From IMG/VR virus record IMGVR_UViG_3300010403_000019, positions 1 through 33,811 of that record: DNA of 33,811 bases. One strand, 5' to 3'. This stretch comes from a virus. This document shows positions 5,803 through 12,386 of the stretch, piece by piece (position 1 is the first letter of the stretch; every line of letters starts with the position of its first letter). Under the pieces are notes generated by a model. It saw nothing but the letters and a program-made list of their open reading frames with translations, ran no database searches and had not been told where the DNA came from. The position numbers and the translations under genes are program-made.

Positions 5803-5830
5803 TTTACTTTTTATAAAAAAGTAGTAAAAT
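5803..5830 (+). promoter_or_regulatory. Candidate rep promoter
   Basis: A TTTACT -35-like box (5803-5808) and a TAAAAT -10-like box (5825-5830) are separated by 16 bases, 31 bases before the rep start. The region is so AT-rich that chance matches are expected. Confidence 0.35.
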
Positions 5831-5861
5831 AAATAAAAGTAATTATTGATGGAGATGCTAA

Positions 5862-6593
5862 ATGGATTTAGAATTAAAACAAGACAAAACGAAGAGGTGG
5901 ATCATGGCAGACAAAGACATCTCTTTATACGCGATACACGGTTTAGATTTTAATGAGAAGAGAATATTGATAGCTGGTTTGTCTAAAGTTAATGGTAAGA
6001 GCGGTTTTGCTTCCTACAGAAAGATGATAACGATTACTGCTAAAGAATACTCAGAGCTTTATGGAATACCTCTAAATCACGCTTATGAAGACATGAAAGA
6101 AGCTTCAGATAAGCTTTACGAAAGAAGTTTGAAATTTATGGATGATAAAACAAGATCAATCCATTCAAAGGGCGAGCATAGATGGTTGGTTGGAAAACAT
6201 CACAACAAGGTTAAGGGAGAAATATCATTTTGCTTTAATCCTTATCTTGAAAGGTACTTCACGCAGTTGAAAAATAACTACACGATTTATCGAATAGAGG
6301 AAATGAGGGGCATAAAGTCGATGTACTCTCAAAGAATGATGGAAATAGTATTGACGTATCAAAAAACAGGAAAATGGATAGTTAGCGTCTCAGACTTATG
6401 TACCCTGATGGATGCTCCTAAAAGCTGTCAGGATGTTTACCATAATCTTAAAAAAGTGATCATAGATCGATGTGTAAATGATATGAGAAGAAAGGGGTGG
6501 CTAATTGATTATTTTGCTAGCGATAAGATTGGTAAAAAGATAATTCAACTAACATTCACATTTAAAAGAAATGAACAGCTGGAGTTAATGTAA
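5862..6593 (+). CDS. rep: Rep_3 family replication initiator
   Basis: A 243-residue protein with the tandem winged-helix layout of Rep_3/RepB plasmid initiators. It shows the N-terminal segment ISLYAIHGLDFNEKRILIAG, then ITAKEYSELYGIPLNHAYED followed by MKEASDKLYERSL, and in the second domain FNPYLERYFTQLKNNYTIYR with MYSQRMMEIVLTYQ. These match the pattern of RepE, pi and Acinetobacter-type Rep proteins that bind iterons as monomers, melt the AT-rich region and recruit the host helicase. GGAG precedes the ATG by 8 bases. Four iterons and DnaA boxes lie directly upstream. Within a podovirus genome this is the main evidence for plasmid-form prophage maintenance. Confidence 0.93.
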   Translation: MDLELKQDKTKRWIMADKDISLYAIHGLDFNEKRILIAGLSKVNGKSGFASYRKMITITAKEYSELYGIPLNHAYEDMKEASDKLYERSLKFMDDKTRSIHSKGEHRWLVGKHHNKVKGEISFCFNPYLERYFTQLKNNYTIYRIEEMRGIKSMYSQRMMEIVLTYQKTGKWIVSVSDLCTLMDAPKSCQDVYHNLKKVIIDRCVNDMRRKGWLIDYFASDKIGKKIIQLTFTFKRNEQLELM

Positions 6594-6979
6594 TGTCTGA
6601 ATATAAGTCAACTGGATTTTGCTTTACTTGCTCCAAACTTCACGATGCATGGGTTTTAATAAAATATGATAATAAAGATTTAAACGAAGAATACTGCGTA
6701 GACTGCTACGAAAAAGTAAGGCTAGAAAAAAAGAAAGGAAAAATAGCTACATGTTTTATCAATGAAAAATTAAGAAATTTAAAATACGGGTGCAATGAGT
6801 GCTGTAAAACTCTTTCTGTAGAAGACATTGTTTTGCCAAGCAATAACGAATGGATTTGTAGATGTTTAATATGCGATTACGTGGTGAGAGAATTTTCAAA
6901 CTTACCAAAAGAAGTAAGGGTAAAAATATCGGAAGCAGTTAGGTTTTTAAACAGCAATGAAAAATCATGTAGGGATTGA
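6593..6979 (+). CDS. Cys-rich multi-zinc-ribbon protein
   Basis: 128 residues. It has successive Cys pairs CFTC (10-13), CVDC (35-38), CNEC (67-70) and CRCLIC (89-94), which could form two zinc ribbons. The C-terminal third is helical and charged. The start overlaps the rep stop (TAATG), so the gene is translationally coupled to the initiator. That is suggestive of a role in copy control or replication, but no family is recognised. The spacing of Cys pairs also fits a small transcription-factor-like zinc protein. Confidence 0.7.
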   Translation: MSEYKSTGFCFTCSKLHDAWVLIKYDNKDLNEEYCVDCYEKVRLEKKKGKIATCFINEKLRNLKYGCNECCKTLSVEDIVLPSNNEWICRCLICDYVVREFSNLPKEVRVKISEAVRFLNSNEKSCRD

Positions 6980-6980
6980 A

Positions 6981-7307
6981 ATGAGCTACTACGACTTCTC
7001 AGAACCAATGCCAAAATCCGAACGAGCCAGAAAGCTAGAGTACGCTGATGAAAAAGAGAAATTTGCTGTGACAAGCAACTACGTAAAGCTCCCGTTCTCA
7101 AGCGAAGTGATTGCCAGGACAAAGAGAGAGCCAAGGGCTAAAAGTGTGTCTCCTTTGCTAGAATCATTCTTAAATGCCTCAAATTCAAAAGAATTTGAGT
7201 CAAAATCAATAGATAATAGAAATCCAATGGGTATGCCTAGGGTTATGTCAAAAGCCTCTGAAATCGCGCGTAACGAGGTTTTTAAGAAGCTGGGCATTGC
7301 TCGATGA
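6981..7307 (+). CDS. Hypothetical protein
   Basis: 108 residues starting MSYYDFSEPMPKSERARKLE. The start at 6981 is preferred to 6957 because AGGGA lies 8 bases upstream and the codon follows the previous stop by one base. The protein is hydrophilic and rich in Lys, Arg, Glu and Ser, probably largely disordered, with a conserved-looking helical end (ASEIARNEVFKKLGI). The function is not recognisable. The next gene overlaps its stop (ATGA). Confidence 0.65.
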   Translation: MSYYDFSEPMPKSERARKLEYADEKEKFAVTSNYVKLPFSSEVIARTKREPRAKSVSPLLESFLNASNSKEFESKSIDNRNPMGMPRVMSKASEIARNEVFKKLGIAR

Positions 7308-7537
7308 AAAAACACTATTGCGAGTTAAATTGCAGAATTTGCCTTCCTGGTGAAGAAATTGTTGCTTTGATACCCAGGAAAGTATGGCTTAAGAATAGGA
7401 TTTGTGAGTGCCTTGATATTATGAGCGAAGCAAGAAAGATAGAAGATTGGGAAAGTTTCAAGATTAGCGCAATGGAATTGGCTGAAGAGATATTGTACGC
7501 AACAACAGAATGGGATAAATTTTACAATGAAAAATGA
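7304..7537 (+). CDS. Small hypothetical protein
   Basis: 77 residues starting MKKHYCELNCRICLPGEEIV. It has Cys at positions 6, 10 and 13 and a CEC further on, so possibly a zinc site. The rest is helical (ARKIEDWESFKISAMELAEE). The ATG overlaps the previous TGA by ATGA coupling. Unknown family. Confidence 0.6.
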   Translation: MKKHYCELNCRICLPGEEIVALIPRKVWLKNRICECLDIMSEARKIEDWESFKISAMELAEEILYATTEWDKFYNEK

Positions 7538-7540
7538 GAG

Positions 7541-7562
7541 GGTATCAGTGGATGCCACTACC
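7541..7562. promoter_or_regulatory. Hairpin in the 36-base gap before 7574
   Basis: GGTA-tca-GTGG-atg-CCAC-TACC can fold as a small interrupted hairpin immediately before the next ribosome-binding site (GGAGA). No U-tract follows, so it is not an intrinsic terminator. It may stabilise or pace translation. Confidence 0.3.
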
Positions 7563-7573
7563 GGAGAGTCCTA

Positions 7574-7723
7574 ATGATTGATTTTGAAGAAAAAGATACT
7601 GAGCATTCCGAAGAAGAAGGGAAATTTTTGGTTATCATCATGAAAAACGATGGTTGTGAAAAAATAGAATGGAAGTCTCAATGTAATAATGAGGTTTTTT
7701 GTAAACTGGGGATTAAGAGATGA
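7574..7723 (+). CDS. Small acidic protein (49 aa)
   Basis: A 49-residue frame starting MIDFEEKDTEHSEEEGKFLV. GGAGA lies 8 bases upstream and the stop overlaps the next ATG (ATGA). The N-terminal half is strongly acidic; the C-terminal half has two Cys residues (SQCNNEVFCKL). Its beta-strand pattern (KFLVIIMKNDG) resembles the product of the gene at 7767, so the two may be distant relatives. Function unknown. Confidence 0.5.
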   Translation: MIDFEEKDTEHSEEEGKFLVIIMKNDGCEKIEWKSQCNNEVFCKLGIKR

Positions 7724-7770
7724 CGCCCAGAAAAATATGGATAAAAAATAGACCGGAGATGCCGAAATGA
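7720..7770 (+). CDS. 16-aa bridging peptide
   Basis: The frame MTPRKIWIKNRPEMPK begins in an ATGA overlap with the preceding stop and ends in an ATGA overlap with the next start. It carries the GGAG that serves the next gene. It may be only a translational bridge. Supported by geometry alone. Confidence 0.25.
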   Translation: MTPRKIWIKNRPEMPK

Positions 7771-7910
7771 AAGATGATAAAGTAATAGATTTACATGAAG
7801 ATCTTGGATTTTTTCATGTAATAATTAAAAATATTTATGGTGTTAAAGTTTGGTATACAGAACAAACAGTTTCGTATCCAGATAAGTTTTTGCAGAATTT
7901 GGAGGGATAA
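7767..7910 (+). CDS. Small hypothetical protein (47 aa)
   Basis: 47 residues starting MKDDKVIDLHEDLGFFHVII, with GGAG 9 bases upstream (CCGGAGATGCCGAAATG). A short beta-hairpin-like layout (FFHVIIKNIYGVKVWYTEQT) recalls the preceding 49-residue protein. There are no Cys pairs and no recognised family. It lies just before the VRR-NUC nuclease gene in the same coupled series. Confidence 0.5.
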   Translation: MKDDKVIDLHEDLGFFHVIIKNIYGVKVWYTEQTVSYPDKFLQNLEG

Positions 7911-7918
7911 GAAATGAA

Positions 7919-8275
7919 ATGAAGATAATACCAAAAGAGCATCAGATTCAGAAATCGATAATTGAATGGGCTAAATATAGTCCAATTCTAAGAGAGTATC
8001 TTGTGTGTATAGAAAACGAACGAAAAACAAGTCCCATTCAAGGGCTTAACAGAAAAAGAATGGGGGTGAAGTCTGGCGTGTCAGATCTTTTTTTGGCCTA
8101 CCCAAATGGTGGAAAGCATGGATTGTGGATTGAGTTAAAAAGAGATAAAAAATCGATAGTTTCCGCAAGCCAACAATCCTGGATTGACAAAATGAACTCC
8201 ATTAGTTACGAAGCTAAAGTCGCTTACGGATTTGAAGATGCAAAAAAAATAATAGAAACCTATCTGAAATTATAA
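7919..8275 (+). CDS. VRR-NUC domain nuclease
   Basis: 118 residues, the standard size of stand-alone phage VRR-NUC proteins. The signature blocks are HQIQKSIIEWAK at the N-terminus, then NERKTS, KRMGVKSGVSDLFLAYP with catalytic-site D56, and LWIELK with E72-x-K74 of the PD-(D/E)XK core, followed by SQQSWI. Stand-alone VRR-NUC enzymes process structured DNA such as Holliday-junction-like intermediates and are often found in replication modules of podoviruses. Here it closes the rightward rep operon. The start at 7919 has GGAGGG about 14 bases upstream. Confidence 0.9.
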   Translation: MKIIPKEHQIQKSIIEWAKYSPILREYLVCIENERKTSPIQGLNRKRMGVKSGVSDLFLAYPNGGKHGLWIELKRDKKSIVSASQQSWIDKMNSISYEAKVAYGFEDAKKIIETYLKL

Positions 8276-8287
8276 TATTATTTATTC

Positions 8288-8312
8288 GCCACGAAGGGCG
8301 AAATGAATAAGT
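8288..8312. terminator. Weak hairpin between convergent operons
   Basis: TTCGCC (8288-8293) and GGCGAA form a stem with a short loop (ACGAAG), extended imperfectly by TTAT/ATAA-type pairs, in the gap between the nuclease gene and the convergent operon ending at 8374. There is no clean U-tract on either strand, so termination efficiency is uncertain. Confidence 0.35.
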
Positions 8313-8373
8313 AATTGGCATAATATTTCAAAAACTTACATGTACAATATTAGCCTATTTGTTTATTGTTATT

Positions 8374-8562
8374 TTATAAAATAACGCATTTTGATTCTTT
8401 TGGAATTTGGATTAATTCTTCGTCTCTTTTTTCAATAGCTTCGTCAAGATTTGTATGGAACATTGTGTTTCTATTCGTTGAGTACCGATCTATTTCTGCT
8501 TCTCTAGAAATTTTTACTACTATCCTTTCTATTTTTTTAAGTTGATCATTTCTTGATTTCAT
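8374..8562 (-). CDS. Small charged hypothetical protein
   Basis: 62 residues starting MKSRNDQLKKIERIVVKISR. It is rich in Lys, Arg and Glu, probably helical, ending CVIL. The ATG overlaps the stop of the HTH gene before it (AAATGA), so it is the last of a three-gene minus-strand unit. No recognised family. Confidence 0.6.
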   Translation of the reverse strand: MKSRNDQLKKIERIVVKISREAEIDRYSTNRNTMFHTNLDEAIEKRDEELIQIPKESKCVIL

Positions 8563-8759
8563 TTTTTACACTCCCTATCTTTTATTTTAGATTCAATAAT
8601 TCTTAAATGAGAATCCTGAACCCCTCTCGACCAATTTTTTTCTCGACAAACAAACCACGGGTATATGTTTCTTGCTCTAATTCCTAGCATTTTTGCTATT
8701 TCTGAAATTGATAATTTGTGAGTAAGCATAATTTTTTTCAATTTATCGATGTTTCTCAC
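8559..8759 (-). CDS. Small HTH DNA-binding protein
   Basis: 66 residues, started at GTG 8759-8757, which overlaps the stop of the upstream membrane-protein gene (GTGA). The longer frame from 8837 would overlap that gene by 82 bases and is rejected. LTHKLSISEIAKMLGIRARN is a helix-turn-helix with the pattern of XRE/MerR-like small regulators, followed by IYPWFVCREKNW and a basic tail. It could regulate the divergent promoters at 9037-9104, which control its own operon and the late genes, but this is inferred from position only. Confidence 0.65.
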   Translation of the reverse strand: MRNIDKLKKIMLTHKLSISEIAKMLGIRARNIYPWFVCREKNWSRGVQDSHLRIIESKIKDRECKK

Positions 8760-9001
8760 AACCAACCCATTCCGTGAATTAACATGCTCATTAATGTTGC
8801 CCCAAAGCAAGCTACCATACCCATCATTATTGACCACATTCTGCTTTCTATTCTATCAAGCCTGTCATCTATTCCGTCAAATTTTTTTCCAAATCTCATT
8901 TCCGTGTCCTTGTAAACTGCTTCAATCCTTGATAACGAGCTCATTACTTGAGAATTTATTGTTTCTAGTATTGCAACTTTTGTTTCTGTATTTGCGATCA
9001 C
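8756..9001 (-). CDS. Coiled-coil plus transmembrane protein (XhlA-like layout)
   Basis: 81 residues, GTG start at 9001-8999 with AAGG about 10 bases upstream. Residues about 5-55 are heptad-like (INSQVMSSLSRIEAVYKDTE, then FDGIDDRLDRIESRM), and residues 56-76 form one hydrophobic helix (IMMGMVACFGATLMSMLIHG). This is the layout of XhlA/haemolysin-type small phage membrane proteins and some superinfection-exclusion proteins. It is remote from the endolysin genes and transcribed separately, so a lysogenic-conversion or exclusion role is as likely as a holin accessory one. Confidence 0.65.
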   Translation of the reverse strand: MIANTETKVAILETINSQVMSSLSRIEAVYKDTEMRFGKKFDGIDDRLDRIESRMWSIMMGMVACFGATLMSMLIHGMGWL

Positions 9002-9036
9002 TATGAATCTGCCTTAATTTGTTAAATTATTGAGCA

Positions 9037-9065
9037 ATAGTATCCTGATTTTTTTATAAAAGCAA
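9037..9065 (-). promoter_or_regulatory. Leftward promoter of the membrane/HTH operon
   Basis: On the minus strand the -35 box is TTGCTT (9065-9060) and the -10 box is TACTAT (9042-9037), with a 17-base spacer. It lies 36 bases before the GTG at 9001 and is divergent from the late promoter. Confidence 0.5.
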
Positions 9066-9074
9066 ACTTGCAAG

Positions 9075-9104
9075 TTGATTTTAATACATATTGTGTAGTA
9101 TTGT
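9075..9104 (+). promoter_or_regulatory. Candidate late promoter
   Basis: The -35 box is TTGATT (9075-9080) and the -10-like box is TATTGT (9099-9104), with an 18-base spacer, 22 bases before the first late gene. It is the only plausible promoter for the late operon start. The -10 match is imperfect, so an activator may be needed. Confidence 0.4.
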
Positions 9105-9126
9105 TTATAAAAATCAAAGGAGACGA

Positions 9127-9291
9127 ATGATGTCAAAACAAAATGGTCGAAAACCGAAAACTCAAGAAGAGATAAAGAAAGATAAAGAAGAGGCAGTAGA
9201 AGCATTGGCTGGAATTAGAAAAATGCATGGCGAAACAATGAGAAAAGTTGATAGAATGAGCGGAAGAATATTGTTTAACGACAGAGGTTAA
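9127..9291 (+). CDS. Small basic protein, first gene of the late operon
   Basis: 54 residues starting MMSKQNGRKPKTQEEIKKDK, with a strong AAGGAG ribosome-binding site 5 bases upstream. A second ATG follows directly, and either could be used. It is highly charged and helical with no recognised domain. Small genes of this type commonly precede the terminase/portal block. Function unknown. Confidence 0.6.
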   Translation: MMSKQNGRKPKTQEEIKKDKEEAVEALAGIRKMHGETMRKVDRMSGRILFNDRG

Positions 9292-9292
9292 A

Positions 9293-9490
9293 ATGCATAA
9301 GTCTACTCATAAAACTTACGGGACAGATTTAGGCGTGCACCAAATGGTTGGTGGTCCAAAAACTCAGGATACTAAGCACCGGGAGCCAATGAGCATTCCT
9401 TTTCCTGGATACAAGCCATATCACTGTAATCACGCTGAGCCTGTAAAGGTTTCGGTAAAATATAATGTCTCGAAGAATAAGATTGGTTGA
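9293..9490 (+). CDS. Small hypothetical protein
   Basis: 65 residues starting MHKSTHKTYGTDLGVHQMVG, with GAGG 6 bases upstream of the ATG. It is rich in His, Lys and Pro (FPGYKPYHCNHAEPVKV), with no membrane segment. The last 26 bases overlap the terminase-like gene, whose start lies at 9465. No family recognised. Confidence 0.5.
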   Translation: MHKSTHKTYGTDLGVHQMVGGPKTQDTKHREPMSIPFPGYKPYHCNHAEPVKVSVKYNVSKNKIG

Positions 9491-9920
9491 TATGATAGAG
9501 AAACCGCATGGATTAAGTAATCTGACTGAAGATGTTGCGCAGATTATATATGATGGAATAAAAGCGGGACTTCCAAATCGAATGTCTCATGAGCTTGCTG
9601 GTGTAAAAGAAAGATGTTTTTATAATTGGATGTCAAAAGGCGAAAAAGATATCGATGAAAACATAGAGACGGCGTACTCTATTTTTGTGCAGACTATAAA
9701 GCAGGTTAGAGCAAAATCTGCAATGAGAAAATTAAAATATATTAATTCAAAAGATAATAAATCTTGGCAAGCAAAGGCTTGGCTTCTTGAAAGATGTCAC
9801 GCAAGCTCATTTGCTGTGAATGCGCAGGAGATGCTAGAAATGAAAGATCAGATGAATGAGATAAAGGCTTTATTGAGCAAAGTTCTTGCGCCTCAGGAAA
9901 TCAAAAACGAAGATGAATGA
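9465..9920 (+). CDS. Terminase small subunit-like protein
   Basis: 151 residues. Residues about 20-60 contain an HTH-type fold with AGLPNRMSHELAGVKERCFY followed by NWMSKGEKD, the typical DNA-recognition segment of TerS proteins. After it come YSIFVQTIKQVRAKSAMRKL and SWQAKAWLLER, and then a coiled C-terminus (MLEMKDQMNEIKALLSKVL). TerS binds the packaging start site and hands DNA to TerL. It lies upstream of the portal, about 16 kb away from the large subunit at 26070, as in several T7/BPP-1-like temperate podoviruses. The Shine-Dalgarno is weak, so translation may depend on the overlapping upstream gene. Confidence 0.75.
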   Translation: MSRRIRLVDMIEKPHGLSNLTEDVAQIIYDGIKAGLPNRMSHELAGVKERCFYNWMSKGEKDIDENIETAYSIFVQTIKQVRAKSAMRKLKYINSKDNKSWQAKAWLLERCHASSFAVNAQEMLEMKDQMNEIKALLSKVLAPQEIKNEDE

Positions 9921-10347
9921 CATAAGCTCTATTTATTTGTTTATTTTTTATAATAAAGCTGTAGGGAAACAGGTAAGATACATACGAAATAAAAAATATC
10001 TTCATTGCAACATAATAGTTTTTGATGGGAAACACTATGTTCTGTTAGAAGTTTCAACATCAGGAATTGATTTTAGAATTGTAAGAACAAAAAGCTTATT
10101 AAAGTTGATTGGAAGACTTAAAACTATTGAATCAATTGAGTCTATGATTTGCTTGTCTACATCATCTCGCTACAAATCAAAATGGTTCCCTCTTTGCATC
10201 AAATCATGTAATGAGTTCTGCAAATCTGTAGCCGCTGTTGACATTGGGTTTACATATGATCCGGTTCATCTGTACAAAAAGTTATTAAAATACGATAATC
10301 AAAAGAATTTTGAAATTTTGTATGCATGGGAGAGATCAAATGGATGA
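9913..10347 (+). CDS. Possible permuted papain-like (NlpC/LRAT-type) protein
   Basis: 144 residues starting MNDISSIYLFIFYNKAVGKQ. The start at 9913 overlaps the terminase stop at 9918-9920. H31 in YLHCNIIVFDGKHYV precedes a Cys cluster SCNEFCK (C99, C103). A His followed later by a (N/S)CxxF-type Cys is the order seen in circularly permuted papain-like folds such as LRAT or the YiiX type. Proteins of this outline occur next to the portal in some podoviruses, perhaps acting on cell wall or lipid during entry. The assignment rests on motif order only and may be wrong. Confidence 0.4.
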   Translation: MNDISSIYLFIFYNKAVGKQVRYIRNKKYLHCNIIVFDGKHYVLLEVSTSGIDFRIVRTKSLLKLIGRLKTIESIESMICLSTSSRYKSKWFPLCIKSCNEFCKSVAAVDIGFTYDPVHLYKKLLKYDNQKNFEILYAWERSNG

Positions 10348-10546
10348 TAGAGAAGCAGATTCAAGCACTCAAAGAAGCAATGAATTGTTAGATAAGCAGA
10401 TTTCTCAAAATGAAGCAGATATTGAGACTAAGCGAAGATCAATGTACGACACAAGATTGTCAATTATAAAGTCATCGGGCAAGGAAAACTGGGCTAGCTC
10501 TAATCCGAATGTTGCAAAATCAACGAGTGACAGTGGAGCTTTATAA
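10340..10546 (+). CDS. Small hypothetical protein before portal
   Basis: 68 residues starting MDDREADSSTQRSNELLDKQ. The start at 10340 has GAGAGA upstream and overlaps the previous stop at 10345-10347. The product is hydrophilic, with a short coiled-coil (LDKQISQNEADIETKRRS) and a Ser-rich end. Its stop overlaps the portal ATG (TAATG). The position suggests a minor virion or packaging accessory. Confidence 0.6.
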   Translation: MDDREADSSTQRSNELLDKQISQNEADIETKRRSMYDTRLSIIKSSGKENWASSNPNVAKSTSDSGAL

Positions 10547-12129
10547 TGGATTATTCTAAATTAAGTGCAAGATACAACGAATCAAAACAATATAAAGACA
10601 GATGGCTTGCTCTATACAAAGATTTGTATTTTTATGTGATCCCAGATAGGGATGCTATGAATGTTAAATTCAATTACAGAGACGACGGAAAGCCAGTAAC
10701 TGCTAGCGTATGGGACAACACTGCCGTTTTAGCTGCATATCAGAGAAGCAATGATTTGCATGGTCTATTGTTGCCTAAAGATAGAACGTGGGGGAAACTA
10801 ACAATGGATCCTCACATGTTTAAGCAGGATGCGATAGAGGCGTCTAAGCCTATTTTGGACGAAATGAATGATCGGATATTCTTCTATATCAATCAATCCA
10901 ACTTATCTCGAGTGGTGTCTAGCAGTAATTTAGATCTTATTGGTGGTACAGGCGCGTTGTGGGTGGAATCGATTGACGACAATACGCCTCTTTATTTTAG
11001 AAGTATTCCTGCCGTCGCTCTTTACATTGAATATAGTACTGATGACGTTCTTAATACTTGTTGGTATCAATGCAAAATGACGGGCAGACAAGTTGACGAT
11101 GCATTTCCAAAATACAAAGGAACTCAAAAAGTAAATATAAAAGAATCTCCAAATGATATTTTTATTGTTATTTATGGGCAAATAAAATTATCAGAAGATA
11201 GTTTTTTCATATACGCAACGATGGAAGAAGACCCATTTAATCCATTATTTGAAGTTGAAAGAAATTATCCTCAAATTATAGTGTACAGAGATAGAGTTCG
11301 ACCAGGAGAGGCAGATGGAAGAGGTATTGGTGTCGACTTGCTTCCTATGATTCAAGATTTGAATAGACTTGTTATGTATAATAGACAATCTATGGCGTTC
11401 AAAGCAAATCCCCCTATGTTTTATGATTCGAACGCTTATTTCAATCCATACTCTGTCAGACAGTGGGCTGGTGCAATGATAGTTAGAAGCCCTCAAGGGA
11501 GAAATCCTGTGGAGGCCATGCAGATGCCGGAATATCACTCTGTTTTATCTGAGATACAAGACATGAGGCAATTTATAATAAAGGGATTTATGATTGATCC
11601 ATTGGGGGAAATAAATGCTCCTGTCAAATCTGCAACTGAAGTGTCTATTCGAGAAAACAGAGCGCAGCGAACAGCAAGCACCGATATTTCAAGATTGATA
11701 AATGAGCTTCCGAAGCAGATATTTGAAGTGTCAGCAAAAATACTACATCATAGGCGGTTGCTAACTTCTGATAGGGCAAACATTAGGAACTTTAATATTT
11801 CTAAATTTCGATTTTCATTTGAATCTCCACTTTTTGATCTTCAAAAACAAGATGATTTGAATCACTTCATAACAAATATGCAGATAAAGCAGCAGTTTTT
11901 TGGTCAAGGAGCTGCAATGGCAAGTATTGATATTGGTGAAACTCAAGAATTTTTAACGAACGTTCTTAATCTAAAGTCAAAATTATTTGTTTCAAAAGAG
12001 AAATTGATGCAAATGATGCAAATGGCGGCCAAGCAAGCTCAAGAAGCAAATCAGTTAGCTGCTCAGCCAACTCCAAGCACAGCGGCGGGTAAAGTTAGTT
12101 TTCCACAACAGTCTACAGTAGGGATTTGA
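10546..12129 (+). CDS. Portal protein (head-tail connector)
   Basis: 527 residues, matching the T7 gp8-type portal (about 535 aa). Diagnostic stretches are the N-terminal YKDLYFYVIPDRDAMN, the TASVWDNTAVLAAYQRSNDL block, LHGLLLPKDRTWGKL, then DLIGGTGALWVES, GRGIGVDLLPMIQDLNRL in the stem/clip region, and MIDPLGEINAPVKSATEVSI followed by RENRAQRT near the C-terminal third. The last 40 residues are Gln/Ala-rich. Twelve copies form the ring through which TerL pumps DNA and to which tail tubular protein A attaches. The family is Head-tail_con (PF12236). The next gene overlaps at TGATG. Confidence 0.95.
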   Translation: MDYSKLSARYNESKQYKDRWLALYKDLYFYVIPDRDAMNVKFNYRDDGKPVTASVWDNTAVLAAYQRSNDLHGLLLPKDRTWGKLTMDPHMFKQDAIEASKPILDEMNDRIFFYINQSNLSRVVSSSNLDLIGGTGALWVESIDDNTPLYFRSIPAVALYIEYSTDDVLNTCWYQCKMTGRQVDDAFPKYKGTQKVNIKESPNDIFIVIYGQIKLSEDSFFIYATMEEDPFNPLFEVERNYPQIIVYRDRVRPGEADGRGIGVDLLPMIQDLNRLVMYNRQSMAFKANPPMFYDSNAYFNPYSVRQWAGAMIVRSPQGRNPVEAMQMPEYHSVLSEIQDMRQFIIKGFMIDPLGEINAPVKSATEVSIRENRAQRTASTDISRLINELPKQIFEVSAKILHHRRLLTSDRANIRNFNISKFRFSFESPLFDLQKQDDLNHFITNMQIKQQFFGQGAAMASIDIGETQEFLTNVLNLKSKLFVSKEKLMQMMQMAAKQAQEANQLAAQPTPSTAAGKVSFPQQSTVGI

Positions 12130-12386
12130 TGGATATAAATAAATTGAAAGACTTGGTTTCTTCAAAAAAAATTGACAAAGTGCAGTTCAAAATTTATGCT
12201 TTGTTTGAATTAAGCGATCAAGGAAGAGAATTATTGAATATAATGTCAGAATCAGTTTTGATGGAAGAGCCTCAAGAGCTTAATGAAGCTAATTTTGCAT
12301 GGCATGATGGAAGGCGATCTGTGTGGAGACATATAAAATTAACTATTATCATGATTGATAAAATGGTAAATGATGATTTTTCCTAA
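12129..12386 (+). CDS. Bbp19-like structural protein
   Basis: 85 residues starting MDINKLKDLVSSKKIDKVQF. The start is the ATG in TGATG overlapping the portal stop. The segment YALFELSDQGRELLNIM, a central acidic loop and FAWHDGRRSVWRHIKLTIIM reproduce the pattern of Bbp19 of Bordetella phage BPP-1 and relatives (dGRevL ... eGRRSvvl.I), a small conserved protein between portal and scaffold. This supports a BPP-1-type temperate podovirus lineage. Exact role in the virion is not established to my knowledge. Confidence 0.75.
   Translation: MDINKLKDLVSSKKIDKVQFKIYALFELSDQGRELLNIMSESVLMEEPQELNEANFAWHDGRRSVWRHIKLTIIMIDKMVNDDFS

Larger units (their letters stand above)
5545..5860. other. Replication origin (oriV) of iteron plasmid type
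   Basis: This is the gene-free stretch between YopX and rep. In order it contains a near-consensus DnaA box TTATCAACA (5545-5553), a perfect DnaA box TGTGGATAA (5559-5567), four 20-bp iterons (5578-5671), a pair of 15-bp AT-rich repeats (5721-5755) and a very AT-rich stretch up to the rep start (5770-5860). The order DnaA box, iterons, AT-rich unwinding region, rep gene is the classical theta-replicating Rep_3 plasmid arrangement. Strand opening would occur in the AT-rich repeats. The left part (5336-5544) shows only the open-frame remnant and one inverted repeat. Confidence 0.88.

Noticed and set aside
9014-9205. Minus-strand 63-codon frame in the divergent region
   Set aside because: It overlaps the promoters and the well-supported gene at 9127 and lacks a ribosome-binding site.
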